Part shown: piece by piece, positions 17,542 to 26,067 of the stretch
Numbering within the stretch: position 1 is the stretch's first letter
How the letters are laid out: each line of letters begins with the position of its first letter
From: Rikenellaceae bacterium
GTDB taxonomy: Bacteria; Bacteroidota; Bacteroidia; Bacteroidales; Rikenellaceae
Assembly: GCA_015060115.1 (NCBI GenBank)
Contig: SUZB01000004.1
Location: 1-64,000 of the forward strand
Direction of reading: 5' to 3'
DNA: 64,000 nt
The notes under the pieces: generated by a model
The model's input: only the letters and a program-made list of their open reading frames with translations
What the model was told of the DNA's origin: nothing
Database searches by the model: none
Made by a program: the position numbers and the translations under genes

Positions 17542-17637
17542 TGTTTGACACGATGACTCGACTCGAGCATAAGCTTTCTTAGCAACACAACCTTTGTATA
17601 GAAAAAAAGCTAACTTTGGGATAAAAATAGAAAGTAT

Positions 17638-18213
17638 ATGGCACATTTTCAGTTCAAAATCAAGTTAAGAGGAGTGAGTAAGCCTCCTGTGTGGAGAATA
17701 GTAGATGTCCCGGCCAACACTCCATTCGATATATTTAGCCAGATTATTCAAGATGTTTTCGGATGGTATGGACATCATTTGTGGCACTTCACTCCCAATG
17801 CCTACGGGACATACCCCGTGATAGCCATTCCATTGCCTAAAGATACTTCATGGGCAGAGGATCCAGACTTAAATGCTGCCGACACAAAATTGCGCGATAT
17901 ATTTCGCAATGAGGGTGATAAGTTTACTTACACCTACGATTTTGGCGATGACTGGATTCACGAAATTGTATTGAAGAAAATTACCGCCGAGGAGTCGAAC
18001 AAAGTTTATCTGCTCAAAGCAAAAGGTGCGACACCGATGGAGGATTGTGGTGGCATTATGGGGCATGAGGAGATGAAAATGGTCTTGGCCAATTCACAAC
18101 ATCCCGAATACAAATCGTATTGCGAGTGGCTGGCGATAGATAGTGGCGCCGACTGGGATTTCAACGACCCCAATGTTGTGTGTGGCGAAATTGGAGAGAT
18201 TGAGGATTTGTAG
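17638..18213 (+). CDS. Plasmid pRiA4b ORF-3-like family protein
   Basis: A 191-residue protein of the pRiA4b ORF-3 family. Family marks are the opening FQFKIKLRGVSKPPVWRIV, the FGWYGHHLWHF segment, YDFGDDWIHEI at ~98-108 and the late ATPMEDCGGIMGHEEM. The biochemical role of the family is unknown; it is common on plasmids and in accessory regions. Its start is the ATG at 17638, with a -7-like box TAACTTTG 20 bases upstream. A small gene follows 17 bases downstream on the same strand. Confidence 0.85.
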   Translation: MAHFQFKIKLRGVSKPPVWRIVDVPANTPFDIFSQIIQDVFGWYGHHLWHFTPNAYGTYPVIAIPLPKDTSWAEDPDLNAADTKLRDIFRNEGDKFTYTYDFGDDWIHEIVLKKITAEESNKVYLLKAKGATPMEDCGGIMGHEEMKMVLANSQHPEYKSYCEWLAIDSGADWDFNDPNVVCGEIGEIEDL

Positions 18214-18230
18214 TAACTCAAGTATATCCA

Positions 18231-18446
18231 ATGATTAACCACCTATTGCAGTCATTAATTTGTGAATATTCTCTGACGGATGCCCAGTATCGGGAGGGGT
18301 ATCCGCGAGTAGCAAATACGCTGGTGAAGTTCTCCGACCAAACAGGAGCCTTTATCCGCTCATCAAACTTGCCTGCCGATGTGGTCAAACTCTATATCCG
18401 CAAGGCCCGCGAGTCGTTCCGCACACGCACGGTCGAGGCGTTGTAG
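18231..18446 (+). CDS. Small hypothetical protein
   Basis: A 71-residue protein of unknown family, mostly helical (AQYREGYPRVANTLVKFSDQ, VVKLYIRKARESFRTRTVEA). It begins 17 bases after the pRiA4b-like gene and probably shares its transcript. No domain can be assigned; coding is supported by position, an ATG start and protein-like composition. Confidence 0.5.
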   Translation: MINHLLQSLICEYSLTDAQYREGYPRVANTLVKFSDQTGAFIRSSNLPADVVKLYIRKARESFRTRTVEAL

Positions 18447-18538
18447 TGCCCCAACCGTGCGGCTTCTAAACTCAGAACATTTCATATACATACAACCCCG
18501 CCTTTTGCGGACTTTGCAAAGAAGGTTAGCGCACTCCG

Positions 18539-18567
18539 TTGAGTTTGAATAATTCTTATTATCTTTG
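18539..18567 (+). promoter_or_regulatory. Bacteroidales-type promoter
   Basis: A TTG (18539-18541) in the -33 position, 18 bases, then TATCTTTG (18560-18567), a full match to the TAnnTTTG -7 consensus, 27 bases upstream of the ATG at 18594. Confidence 0.65.
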
Positions 18568-18593
18568 TACAGAGAGTAAATTTGAGAAGATTT

Positions 18594-19037
18594 ATGAAAC
18601 GGCTAATCCTTTTAATTGTGTTACTCGTTGGGGCATTATGTGATGTTAGCGCACAAGAAAGACTGTATACTACGCATACATCCACTACCAAAAGTGATGA
18701 GTTTAAGTCTTTCATCACGCAGATATATAAAGACAAACTTTATGAGGATTATGATTTCTTGCAAAAGCATTGCTCTGCGGAACTGCTCAAAAAACTCCAA
18801 GATGCATACCCTTATGATACCGATGGTATAGCATACGCAACTTGGCTATTTAGAAGTGGGCAACAGGATAGCAAACCCGGGGCAGACGACAAGACCATTA
18901 TGCTTGAAGTAAAAGCGTATGGTGATTGGTTTATCTATACTGCATTGGATATGGGCTGGGAATTTACCAACAAAATCAAAATCACCAACAAGGGTGACGA
19001 GATCGTAATAGAGGATATTTGTGCGGTTAAAAAATAG
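18594..19037 (+). CDS. Secreted hypothetical protein (DUF3828-like)
   Basis: A 147-residue protein with a signal peptide (KRLILLIVLLVGALCDVSA, cleavage near AQE). The mature part contains FITQIYKDKLYEDYDFLQKH and a C-terminal sheet with the terms WFIYTALDMGWEFTNKIKI and IEDICAVKK, the layout of DUF3828-type periplasmic proteins of unknown function. The ATG at 18594 gives a clean signal peptide; an upstream TTG in frame is not needed. A promoter matching the Bacteroidales consensus precedes it. Confidence 0.7.
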   Translation: MKRLILLIVLLVGALCDVSAQERLYTTHTSTTKSDEFKSFITQIYKDKLYEDYDFLQKHCSAELLKKLQDAYPYDTDGIAYATWLFRSGQQDSKPGADDKTIMLEVKAYGDWFIYTALDMGWEFTNKIKITNKGDEIVIEDICAVKK

Positions 19038-19081
19038 GGCACATTAGCACATACATAGAGCATTGAATCGTTACTGATTTG

Positions 19082-19747
19082 ATGAGAATTATATCTAAAA
19101 ATATGCAGTTGATCGGGCAAAAAGTTGGAACTTATAATATTATCAATAAAACCCTACTATCACTACTTCTTATTATCATTTTGGAGGGATGCTCAGTAGA
19201 TAGCAAAACTCATAAACTGATAAGGCATGCCGAGGAGATTGCAATGGAGTTGCCCGACTCAGCGCTAAGGGTGGTGCAGAGCATCGACCCTGAGAGTGTG
19301 CGCGGCAGGCACGACCGAGCACACTATAAGCTTGTTGTTGCCGAGGCGCACTACTACAATCGCCTTGCGGTAGACCGCGACACTATCGCCCAGCCGTTGT
19401 TCGACTACTATATCGAGAGCGACAACCACGCCGAGCGTGCTCGCGCACTATATCAGCATGCCCTTGTTATGCAGTCCGAGGGCGAGAATGCCCGCGCTAT
19501 GTTCTCGCTTATGGAGGCCGAAAAGTCTTTGGAACACCTCGACAATCCTCGCCTCTCGGGTCTTGTGCATCGCACAATGGGCGATATCTATGGTGCAGAG
19601 TGTCTTCATAAAAATGCATTAGAGGAGTATCAAATAACAGCAAATTACTTTGATAAGGCAGAGTTACCTATTCATAGTGCATACGCCACCTATGACATTG
19701 CAATCATTTATAATAGAATGCGAGATTTTGAAGCAGCAATTAAATAA
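19082..19747 (+). pseudogene. TPR lipoprotein, C-terminally truncated
   Basis: A 221-residue product with a lipoprotein signal (TLLSLLLIIILEGC, Cys ~35) and tetratricopeptide-like helices: ALRVVQSIDPESVRGRHDRA, ERARALYQHALVMQSEG, and ALEEYQITANYFDKAELPIH. Full-length relatives in Bacteroidales run to ~450-600 residues with more TPRs, a membrane helix and a regulatory tail. Here the frame stops abruptly inside a TPR (DFEAAIK), and the next 130 bases have no continuation. It is therefore probably a remnant, though a short functional form cannot be ruled out. Confidence 0.6.
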
Positions 19748-19830
19748 TTATTATATTTTAAGCAACTACACGAAGTTAATCAAAATTCATTAGCGATCTC
19801 GGATTTTGGTGGGAAACTTTTGACGAAGTC

Positions 19831-19863
19831 TTGGGTGTTGTGTCGAAAAATTGCATAACTTTG
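19831..19863 (+). promoter_or_regulatory. Promoter of the DUF169 gene
   Basis: TTGG (19831-19834), 21 bases, TAACTTTG (19856-19863), which matches the TAnnTTTG -7 box; the ATG follows 22 bases later. Confidence 0.6.
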
Positions 19864-19885
19864 TAGAGAACAAAAACCAAGAACT

Positions 19886-20599
19886 ATGACGCCGAGAGAG
19901 TTTGTAGAAAAGTTTCGTAAGGCCTTTGGTGTGAAAGCGCCTCTGCCTATCGCCTTTTGGTATGGCGCTGAAGCCGTAAACCCTGAGAGCCGTGTGCCTC
20001 GATGTATGATTGGCGCAATACGCAAAGTATGCGATGGTAACCCATTGACGCTCACCGCTGAAAATGTGCAGTGTGGAGGTGGCGGGCTATATACCGCCTT
20101 TCGCCCGATGGAAGATAGGGTGCCACACTTTGTATCCGAAATCGAGCACTACAAGCAGCGACCCGAGCAGGTAAGAGCCTATGTCGAGAGCCTCGAAATA
20201 GAGATTACCGAAAGGCCATATCTCAACTTTGTAAGTGTTGATAAGTTAGATAGTTGGGAGGGCGTTGAGGCTGTCGTATTCTTCGCTACGCCCGATATAT
20301 TGTCGGGGCTTTGCACCTGGACCTTCTTCGACAACGATGCCGAGGATGCCATCGTTACAAAGTTTGCTTCGGGCTGTGCAGCGGTCGTATCTTTTGCTAC
20401 GGTCGAGAACCGCAAGGGTGGTCGTCGTGCCTTCCTCGGTATGTTTGACCCCTCGGCACGACCTCTTGTGCCGAAGAACGAGCTATCGTTTGCTGTGCCT
20501 ATGAGCCGCTTTCGCGAGATGCTAGCCACGATGCCCAACTCGGCACTCTTTGAGCACGCCTTCTCGGTGGTTCGCAAGCGCATAAACGGCGAGATATGA
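19886..20599 (+). CDS. DUF169 family protein
   Basis: A 237-residue member of the DUF169 (COG2043) family. Typical marks are the early PLPIAFWYGAEA, a Cys-containing PRCMIGAIRKVCDG, the ENVQCGGGGLYTAF motif and the C-terminal SFAVPMSRFREMLATMPNS. The cysteines suggest metal or Fe-S binding, but the family's reaction is unknown. It has its own promoter, and the nuclease-like gene follows 18 bases downstream, so the two are probably co-transcribed. Confidence 0.8.
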   Translation: MTPREFVEKFRKAFGVKAPLPIAFWYGAEAVNPESRVPRCMIGAIRKVCDGNPLTLTAENVQCGGGGLYTAFRPMEDRVPHFVSEIEHYKQRPEQVRAYVESLEIEITERPYLNFVSVDKLDSWEGVEAVVFFATPDILSGLCTWTFFDNDAEDAIVTKFASGCAAVVSFATVENRKGGRRAFLGMFDPSARPLVPKNELSFAVPMSRFREMLATMPNSALFEHAFSVVRKRINGEI

Positions 20600-20617
20600 T
20601 AACTAATCAGATGTGAT

Positions 20618-21541
20618 ATGGAAGAGAAAAAACCGAAATACGGTGAACCATACTTAGGTGATTCCAAGTTTGTTGCCAAGTGTAGAGCATTGCAATCGGC
20701 ATATAGAGTAGAGCGTGGTGAGGCGATACGACCATATCGTAGCAGGGATAAGGTCCACTATTTTGGTAACTACATCGAACGAGGCGAGGTGAGTGGCGTT
20801 AATTTCTTAGAGGACTACATCTATGTGTATGCACGATACCGCGTAGCATACAAAAAGCCGTTTGAGACAATAAATTCGGACCGATTGTTTAACAATCTAC
20901 TATCGAGCCAGCCGATGGCATTCAATCTATTTTGTCCGTTGCGCAAAATGCTTTGCGAGTCAGTGGAAAAGGCTACGAAGGTGCTGCGCTATGCTTTGCC
21001 TAATTTTGATATTGGGCGAGTTACTGATGTAGATTTGGAGTTTATCCCCGATAACTATTCAGAACTTACTGGCGATAGAAGTGCTATGGATGCCATTATT
21101 CGCTATGTGGATAGTGAAAACCGAGAGAGTTTTATTGCCATCGAGACTAAATATTCCGAAAACCTTGGCACGAACGAAGCGTCAAACAAAGATAAGTCAA
21201 TGCAACTTATCAAAGAACTTGGTTGTTTTAAATGCAATGTTGAGCAGGAAATAAAGCTGTCGCAGATATATCGGAACTTTCTACTTAGCGAGGCTTATGG
21301 CAGGCATATTGGCGCAGAGTCCTATTCATTGATTATCTCTCCTGAAGAGCACCCCTCGACAGTTGATGAGTGGAGGTCGGTAGTCGATGAGCTTACTCCG
21401 GAGTATAGACATAAGCTACAAACATTATCTTTAGAGGAGTTTGTAGGTAGATTAATAAGTTATAGCACGGGTGAATACAAAATAACATTCGAAAGATTCT
21501 ATGATCGCTATTTACGATTTGATAAATCGTGTGGATATTAA
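20618..21541 (+). CDS. PD-(D/E)XK nuclease-like protein (PGN_0703-type)
   Basis: A 307-residue protein resembling the PGN_0703-like nuclease group. The active-site pattern is an acidic residue in SAMDAIIRY (D~165) followed by FIAIETKYSE, giving D...E-x-K. The early GEPYLGDSKFVAKCRALQSA and the central SSQPMAFNLFCPL also fit this group. The members are usually annotated as restriction-endonuclease-like proteins of unknown target; no methyltransferase lies nearby. It sits 18 bases after the DUF169 gene. Confidence 0.7.
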   Translation: MEEKKPKYGEPYLGDSKFVAKCRALQSAYRVERGEAIRPYRSRDKVHYFGNYIERGEVSGVNFLEDYIYVYARYRVAYKKPFETINSDRLFNNLLSSQPMAFNLFCPLRKMLCESVEKATKVLRYALPNFDIGRVTDVDLEFIPDNYSELTGDRSAMDAIIRYVDSENRESFIAIETKYSENLGTNEASNKDKSMQLIKELGCFKCNVEQEIKLSQIYRNFLLSEAYGRHIGAESYSLIISPEEHPSTVDEWRSVVDELTPEYRHKLQTLSLEEFVGRLISYSTGEYKITFERFYDRYLRFDKSCGY

Positions 21542-21566
21542 AATATAAGAGTAAACAGGCGACAAT

Positions 21567-22334
21567 ATGAAGGTAACAACTATATATTTTAGTGCCACTT
21601 ACACCACCAAGCGTGTGGTTGAGGCCATAGCCGAAAACCTCTCTAACGAGGTTGCTCGATACGATATAACCAACGATTCGGCAACCGACCTTGTCGAGAT
21701 TGCTGCCGACGAACTTTTGGTTGTCGGTGTGCCTGTCTATGCTGGGCGTGTGCCCGCTATGGCTGTCGAGCGCCTGCGCCGTTTTAGGGGTAATAACACC
21801 CCTGCTGTGGCTGTGGCAGTCTATGGTAATCGCCACTACGACGATGCCGTCTTGGAGTTGCACGACATCGTGTCGGAGTGTGGCTTCCGCACCGTTGCTG
21901 CAGGAGCATTTATCGCCCAACACTCCATCTTCCCAAAGGTCGGTGCATCACGCCCCGATGCTGAGGATTTTGCTGATATTAAGGCATTTGCGAAGCGAGT
22001 GTCGGAGTTGCTAACGGGCAATTTTGGCGAAATATCCCTCCCCGGCAACCGCCCCTATAAGGTGCCCGGAGGTATCCCCATCTGGCCCACAGCATCGCGC
22101 CGATGCACGGCTTGTGGCCTCTGCGCTCGCCTCTGTCCAACAGGGGCAATCGACCCCGCCTCACCTAAGGGTGTAGATAAGACAAGGTGCATCAAATGTG
22201 GCCGTTGTGTTGCTGTATGCCCCACAAAGTCGCGCCGTTTCTACGGCATCAAATACTCCCTTGCCGCCGCCCGCTTCAACTCCACCTTCACCACCCGCCG
22301 AGCCAACGAGGTGTGGTATGCAGATGGAAAATAG
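21567..22334 (+). CDS. EFR1-family ferredoxin (flavodoxin plus two 4Fe-4S clusters)
   Basis: A 255-residue electron carrier. Residues 1-165 form a flavodoxin-like domain with the FMN phosphate loop FSATYTTKRV and the GVPVYAGRVPAMA loop. The C-terminal domain has two 4Fe-4S motifs, C-TACGLCARLCPTG and C-IKCGRCVAVCPTK. Members of this family shuttle electrons in anaerobes; partners are unknown. The last 16 codons recur in diverged form at 24091-24138, beyond the repeat array, marking a past duplication. Confidence 0.88.
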   Translation: MKVTTIYFSATYTTKRVVEAIAENLSNEVARYDITNDSATDLVEIAADELLVVGVPVYAGRVPAMAVERLRRFRGNNTPAVAVAVYGNRHYDDAVLELHDIVSECGFRTVAAGAFIAQHSIFPKVGASRPDAEDFADIKAFAKRVSELLTGNFGEISLPGNRPYKVPGGIPIWPTASRRCTACGLCARLCPTGAIDPASPKGVDKTRCIKCGRCVAVCPTKSRRFYGIKYSLAAARFNSTFTTRRANEVWYADGK

Positions 22335-22355
22335 TATAATTTAGAAACAATCTTT

Positions 22356-22697
22356 ATGAATAATAGATTAATAATTGCCTTTAATATCTCTAAGACCTAT
22401 GACCTTTTTGTGCAAGGAAAAGGAGACAGAGTATCTATTTATGATTGTACGCGCCATTATTGGGCAAATGTTAAGCAGACCAAGGCTGAGTTAGCAGAAT
22501 TAGTATTTGGCGTTGCACATGGTAAAGTGGTTGGAGTATATAAACCGACATCGTGGCACTATGTAGAGTACCTTAATAATAGCCAGCGTATCGAATTTGA
22601 GGGTGTAGAGATAAATGATAGTCCATATTTGGGAATGGATTTGTCTGACTATTTTTATAAGACTCAAAACCCCGTTAGGTATATTGGTAAATGGTAG
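22356..22697 (+). CDS. Hypothetical protein
   Basis: A 113-residue protein of unknown function. The pattern DRVSIYDCTRHYWANVKQ, a run of GVAHGKVVGVYKPTSWHYVE and the end FYKTQNPVRYIGKW suggest a small beta-barrel fold like those of a widespread uncharacterised family that ends in QNPI-type strands. It is 21 bases from the EFR1 stop. The tandem array starts about 170 bases after its stop codon. Confidence 0.6.
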   Translation: MNNRLIIAFNISKTYDLFVQGKGDRVSIYDCTRHYWANVKQTKAELAELVFGVAHGKVVGVYKPTSWHYVEYLNNSQRIEFEGVEINDSPYLGMDLSDYFYKTQNPVRYIGKW

Positions 22698-22869
22698 GAA
22701 TTTATATCATAGAGCATTAATTCGCACTCTTGGTGTAGGACTGTGCAGCCTATGCGTATTGAACATTTTTGATAGACAGATACTTTGACCATTTAGCAAA
22801 TCTTTGCTACTTCTTCACACTGCACTGTTCAGAAAGGACAAGTATCTCATTGTGTTATCCTTGAATTAT

Positions 22870-23820
22870 CATTATATTATCAAAGATAATCCATCGTGAA
22901 CGGTTATGCCTTTTGTGTATTGTTTGTGAGTTGCTTTGACAGGAGTTGTTGGACTTTTTGCTCACTATCCACATAACCCATTCCCACTAAAAAAAGCAAT
23001 GTCGTTTCTTATTGTTGAGTTATTGTAGAGTTATCAAGGATAATCCATCGTGAATGGTTATGCCTTTTATGTATTGTTTGTGAGTTGCTTTGAATGGAGT
23101 TGTTGGACCTTTTGCTCACTATCCACATAACCCATTCCCACTTAAAAAAGCAATGTCGTTTCTTATTGTTGAGTTATCATTATATTATCAAGGATAATTC
23201 AATGTGAATGGTTATGCCTTTTATGTATTGTTTGTGAGTTGCTTTGACGGGAGTTGTTGGACCTTTTGCTCACTATCCACATAACCCATTCCCACTTAAA
23301 AAAGCAATGTCGTTTCTTATTATTGAGTTATCATATATTTATCAAGGATAATTCATCGTGAATGGTTCTGCCTTTTATATATTGTTTGTGAGTTGCTTTG
23401 AATGGAGTTGTTGGACTTTTTGCTCACTATCCACATAACCCATTCCCACTTAAAAAAGCAATGTCGTTTCTTATTATTGAGTTATCGTAGAATTATCAAG
23501 GATAATTCAATGTTGGTAGTAGCGCTTGTTTTTAAGGGTTTTATATATTCTCACTACGGAAAAATCCAATGCTGATTTAGTTTCGTTATCCCCTTGCATC
23601 TACCAGAGCAAACATCAGCCTTATACTACTTTTGAGTTATCCGTAAATTATCAAGGATAATTCAGTGTTAGTTATTCCGCTTGCTACTAAGACATTTTAT
23701 TATTATAGCTCTGCAAATCGTAATTGAAGAATTGCTATTTGGTTGTTTCTTTAATTTTTACACAATTAAACCTTGCCTTTTTGCTACTTTTGAGTTATCT
23801 TTGTATTATCAGGGATAATT
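22870..23820. repeat. Tandem array of ~154-bp repeats
   Basis: Four near-identical units with an exact period of 154 bp (phase word TAAT at 22887, 23041, 23195, 23349, 23503), then two diverged units (155 and 158 bp; 23658, 23816). Each contains GAGTTAT, a short variable spacer and ATTATCAAGGATAAT, a palindrome with arms ATTATC/GATAAT. The unit also holds a conserved 'TTGCTCACTATCCACATAAC' stretch and no ORF. The array ends 11 bases before the start codon of a 71-residue gene. Confidence 0.9.
23773..23820 (+). promoter_or_regulatory. Promoter and overlapping palindromic operator of the 71-residue gene
   Basis: CTTG-type -33 box near 23772-23775, 20 bases, TATCTTTG -7 box (23796-23803), then ATTATCAGGGATAAT at 23806-23820, exactly over the expected transcription start. 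It is the last unit of the 154-bp array. In the other units the -7 word is degenerate (TATCATTA, TATTGTAG), so only this unit should be an active promoter. Confidence 0.6.
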
Positions 23821-23831
23821 CATAATTCACT

Positions 23832-24047
23832 ATGGAGATAAAAGTATCAGAGGTAAAGATGGTTAAGAGTTATGTAGCCACTTTGCGAGAGTTCGACTTA
23901 GGCGAGACCAAATACTATCAGCCTATCGCCACTGACTACAACGGTTTTCACAATGCCCGAAAGCGTTTAGAGGAGCGAAATGTAGCAAAATTCACACTCA
24001 GTTGGAGTAAGGATAAAAAGTATTTTAAGGTAACAAGAGACGAATAG
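23832..24047 (+). CDS. 71-residue array-associated protein, copy 1
   Basis: A small protein of unknown function, closely similar to the product at 59603. Shared features in order: KVSxxK, KSY, LREF, GETKYY, TDYxGF, ARKRL, and a C-terminal strand ending in Y-F-x-x-TR(D/E)E. The pattern suggests a compact alpha/beta fold with a basic helix, compatible with DNA or RNA binding, and recalls short proteins of Bacteroidales phages and mobile elements. It follows the repeat array by 11 bases, and a palindrome overlies its promoter, so autoregulation is plausible. Function is inferred only from arrangement. Confidence 0.75.
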   Translation: MEIKVSEVKMVKSYVATLREFDLGETKYYQPIATDYNGFHNARKRLEERNVAKFTLSWSKDKKYFKVTRDE

Positions 24048-24090
24048 GGTTGTCTAGTTTATATACCCTACATAGTCCGTAAAATTAGCC

Positions 24091-24138
24091 TTTGCACCCC
24101 GCAGGGCCAACGAGGTGTGGTATGCTGAGGGGGAATAG
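24091..24138 (+). pseudogene. Remnant of an EFR1 gene 3' end
   Basis: Sixteen codons ending in TAG that read FAPRRANEVWYAEGE, against FTTRRANEVWYADGK at the end of the EFR1 gene (22287-22334). Twenty bases in the middle are identical (GCCAACGAGGTGTGGTATGC) and the changes elsewhere are mostly synonymous. No start or upstream domain is present. Confidence 0.75.
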
Positions 24139-24169
24139 TAAGTAGTTATTAATTCAAATTATACATGTT

Positions 24170-24556
24170 ATGAAAAAATTGATTTTATCTCTAATGCTAA
24201 TCGGATGTGTTACAATTACTAATGCTCAACCGATGTACAAAGTATATTGCAGTATTATAGGCAATGAAAGGGAGTTGCAAAATGGGGTGGTAGATGTTAC
24301 AATTGACTATGGACAAGAGATACTACGAAAAAATTATTTTGTAGATGAGAATGGTGATAAAATCCAATTTAGAACGATGATTTCTGCCATGAATTACATG
24401 TCAAAGTTAGGATGGAATTTGGAAGAAACTTACCATAGTACAGATAAAATTATGGGAAGTTTGATAACTGTGTGGATATTATCAAAACAGGTGTGCGATG
24501 ATAGCGAGATAACCCAAGGTTTTCAAACAAGATTTATGTATGAACAACAGCAGTAG
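24170..24556 (+). CDS. Secreted hypothetical protein
   Basis: A 128-residue protein with a signal peptide (KKLILSLMLIGCVTITNA, cleavage before QPM). The mature part has strands YKVYCSIIG and GVVDVTIDYGQ, then a helical FRTMISAMNYMSKLGWNLEE. A single Cys lies within the signal region (IGC) but without a normal lipobox. No family is recognised. It starts 31 bases after the EFR1 remnant. Confidence 0.65.
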   Translation: MKKLILSLMLIGCVTITNAQPMYKVYCSIIGNERELQNGVVDVTIDYGQEILRKNYFVDENGDKIQFRTMISAMNYMSKLGWNLEETYHSTDKIMGSLITVWILSKQVCDDSEITQGFQTRFMYEQQQ

Positions 24557-24607
24557 GCTTTAACTCAATGCAGATATTATTAGTTCGGATATAGTTTATA
24601 TATAGCC

Positions 24608-25354
24608 ATGACCTTTTTAATATTCATCATAGCCTTATTATTGTTCTTTTTTTGGAGAATTTGGTCTTCCAAACCAGAGAACATAGGCAAAGTTGGCGAG
24701 AAGCGTGTGGCCAGTAAGCTAAATTGGTTGGCAAAGGAGTACATAACACTTCATGATGTATTATTGCCGACGCGCTATGGCACGACACAAATCGACCATA
24801 TCGTGGTTTCGCCATATGCTATATTTGTAATCGAAACGAAAAATTACAAAGGTTGGATATTCGGCCATCAAGATGCAGAAGAATGGAAACAAAGCTTATC
24901 AAGTGGCGAACAATACAAATTTAGAAATCCCATACGCCAAAATTTAGCGCATTTCCAGGCAGTTAGAGCAATACTGAAAGATATTGGGGACTTTACGATT
25001 ATACCAATAGTAGCCTTTTCTGATAGTGCTGAGTTGAAGATAACAGCTCCCTATCATACGGTTATAAATTGGTGTAACCTGCACTCGGTTATCAAGTCGT
25101 ACAAGACACCAACAATATCGCCAGAGAACATACAGAGTATCATCACAAAACTAACAACCAAAAATATTACAATAGAGGGGAGTCGAGACCAACACACTCG
25201 CAATGTAAAAACAATACAACGAAATAGAGAGATGGCAATAGCAAATCTACGGTGTCCAAAGTGCGGTGGCAATCTTGTTGAGAGAAACGGGAAGTATGGT
25301 AAATTTTGGGGCTGTTCGAACTATCCGAGGTGCAGATTTACATACAACGACTAA
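24608..25354 (+). CDS. NERD domain protein with topoisomerase-type zinc finger
   Basis: A 248-residue protein. An N-terminal membrane helix ([16 protein letters not shown]) is followed by a NERD domain (~25-150): [35 protein letters not shown] with the acidic and E-x-K-like residues of a nuclease fold, and KFRNPIRQN. The C-terminal [20 protein letters not shown], then CSNYPRC, is a four-cysteine finger as in topoisomerase I tails. Such proteins probably act on nucleic acid at the membrane; the exact role is unknown. Confidence 0.85.
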   Translation: MTFLIFIIALLLFFFWRIWSSKPENIGKVGEKRVASKLNWLAKEYITLHDVLLPTRYGTTQIDHIVVSPYAIFVIETKNYKGWIFGHQDAEEWKQSLSSGEQYKFRNPIRQNLAHFQAVRAILKDIGDFTIIPIVAFSDSAELKITAPYHTVINWCNLHSVIKSYKTPTISPENIQSIITKLTTKNITIEGSRDQHTRNVKTIQRNREMAIANLRCPKCGGNLVERNGKYGKFWGCSNYPRCRFTYND

Positions 25355-25360
25355 TACCAA

Positions 25361-26056
25361 ATGCTGTTTAACATTACTACCACAATGAAAAACGGGCTAC
25401 TTATAAGTGCTTTGACAAGGCTGCTTCTTGGGGTTGCTATCCTTTGTGCAACGATATTTGGGGCGGCGGGGTCGTTGCACTATTGGAATGGTTGGGTGCT
25501 GATTATAGCGCTATTTGTTCCGATCTCTTTAGTAGGCGTTGTATTACTTATCAAGGAGCCTGAATTGCTACGCAAGCGCCTGAATGTCAAAGAGCGAGAT
25601 GTTAAGCAACGTGGCGTGGTAAAGGCAAGTGGTCTGCTCTTTATCCTTGCCTTTGTGCTATCGGGGCTTGGGTGGCGATTCGGTTGGTATATGTTGCCAC
25701 GATGGGTGGTTACGATAGGGTTGGTGCTATTTCTGTTGGCATACTTGATATATGCCGAGGTTTTGCGCGAGAATAGTTATCTATCGCGCACCATCGAGGT
25801 TACGGCGGAACAGAAGGTTATCGACACAGGGTTGTACGCAATTGTGCGCCACCCGATGTATAGCGCAACGATTGTGCTATTTATTACGATGCCGATTATT
25901 CTTGGCTCGCCCATTGCAACAGCCATAATGCTCCTATATATACCATTAATATTTAGGCGTATACACCATGAAGAGGCGTTGCTTGAGCGAGAATTAAAGG
26001 GTTATACAGAGTATAAAAAGAGGGTAAGATACAGACTATTTCCGTATATCTGGTAA
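25361..26056 (+). CDS. Membrane methyltransferase of the isoprenylcysteine/phospholipid type
   Basis: A 231-residue integral membrane protein with about five hydrophobic helices. The C-terminal part carries the family signature: DTGLYAIVRHPMYSATIVLF (R-H-P-M-Y), then RRIHHEEALLERELKGYTEY with the conserved E-E-x-L-L. This domain uses S-adenosylmethionine at the membrane; its substrate here is not known. The first ATG lies 7 bases after the NERD gene; an ATG eight codons later (25385) also fits. The next gene follows 12 bases downstream. Confidence 0.82.
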   Translation: MLFNITTTMKNGLLISALTRLLLGVAILCATIFGAAGSLHYWNGWVLIIALFVPISLVGVVLLIKEPELLRKRLNVKERDVKQRGVVKASGLLFILAFVLSGLGWRFGWYMLPRWVVTIGLVLFLLAYLIYAEVLRENSYLSRTIEVTAEQKVIDTGLYAIVRHPMYSATIVLFITMPIILGSPIATAIMLLYIPLIFRRIHHEEALLERELKGYTEYKKRVRYRLFPYIW

Positions 26057-26067
26057 AAGCGAAAACT

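Larger units (their letters stand above)
17067..17637. other. Intergenic region at the integrase end of the element
   Basis: About 570 bases without a convincing gene. Overlapping open frames exist on both strands at 17267-17551, but none has a clear start signal or recognisable domain. It holds the right copy of the direct repeat, a hairpin terminator at 17516-17541 and a -7-like box TAACTTTG at 17611-17618 serving the next gene. The attachment site of the element is expected here. Confidence 0.5.

Noticed and set aside
17267..17551. Overlapping ORFs on both strands near the integrase
   Set aside because: Mutually overlapping frames with no domain and no clear start signal; coding on either strand cannot be supported.
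22870..23820. CRISPR array
   Set aside because: The repeated unit is a contiguous 154 bp without unique spacers, and no cas genes are in the window.
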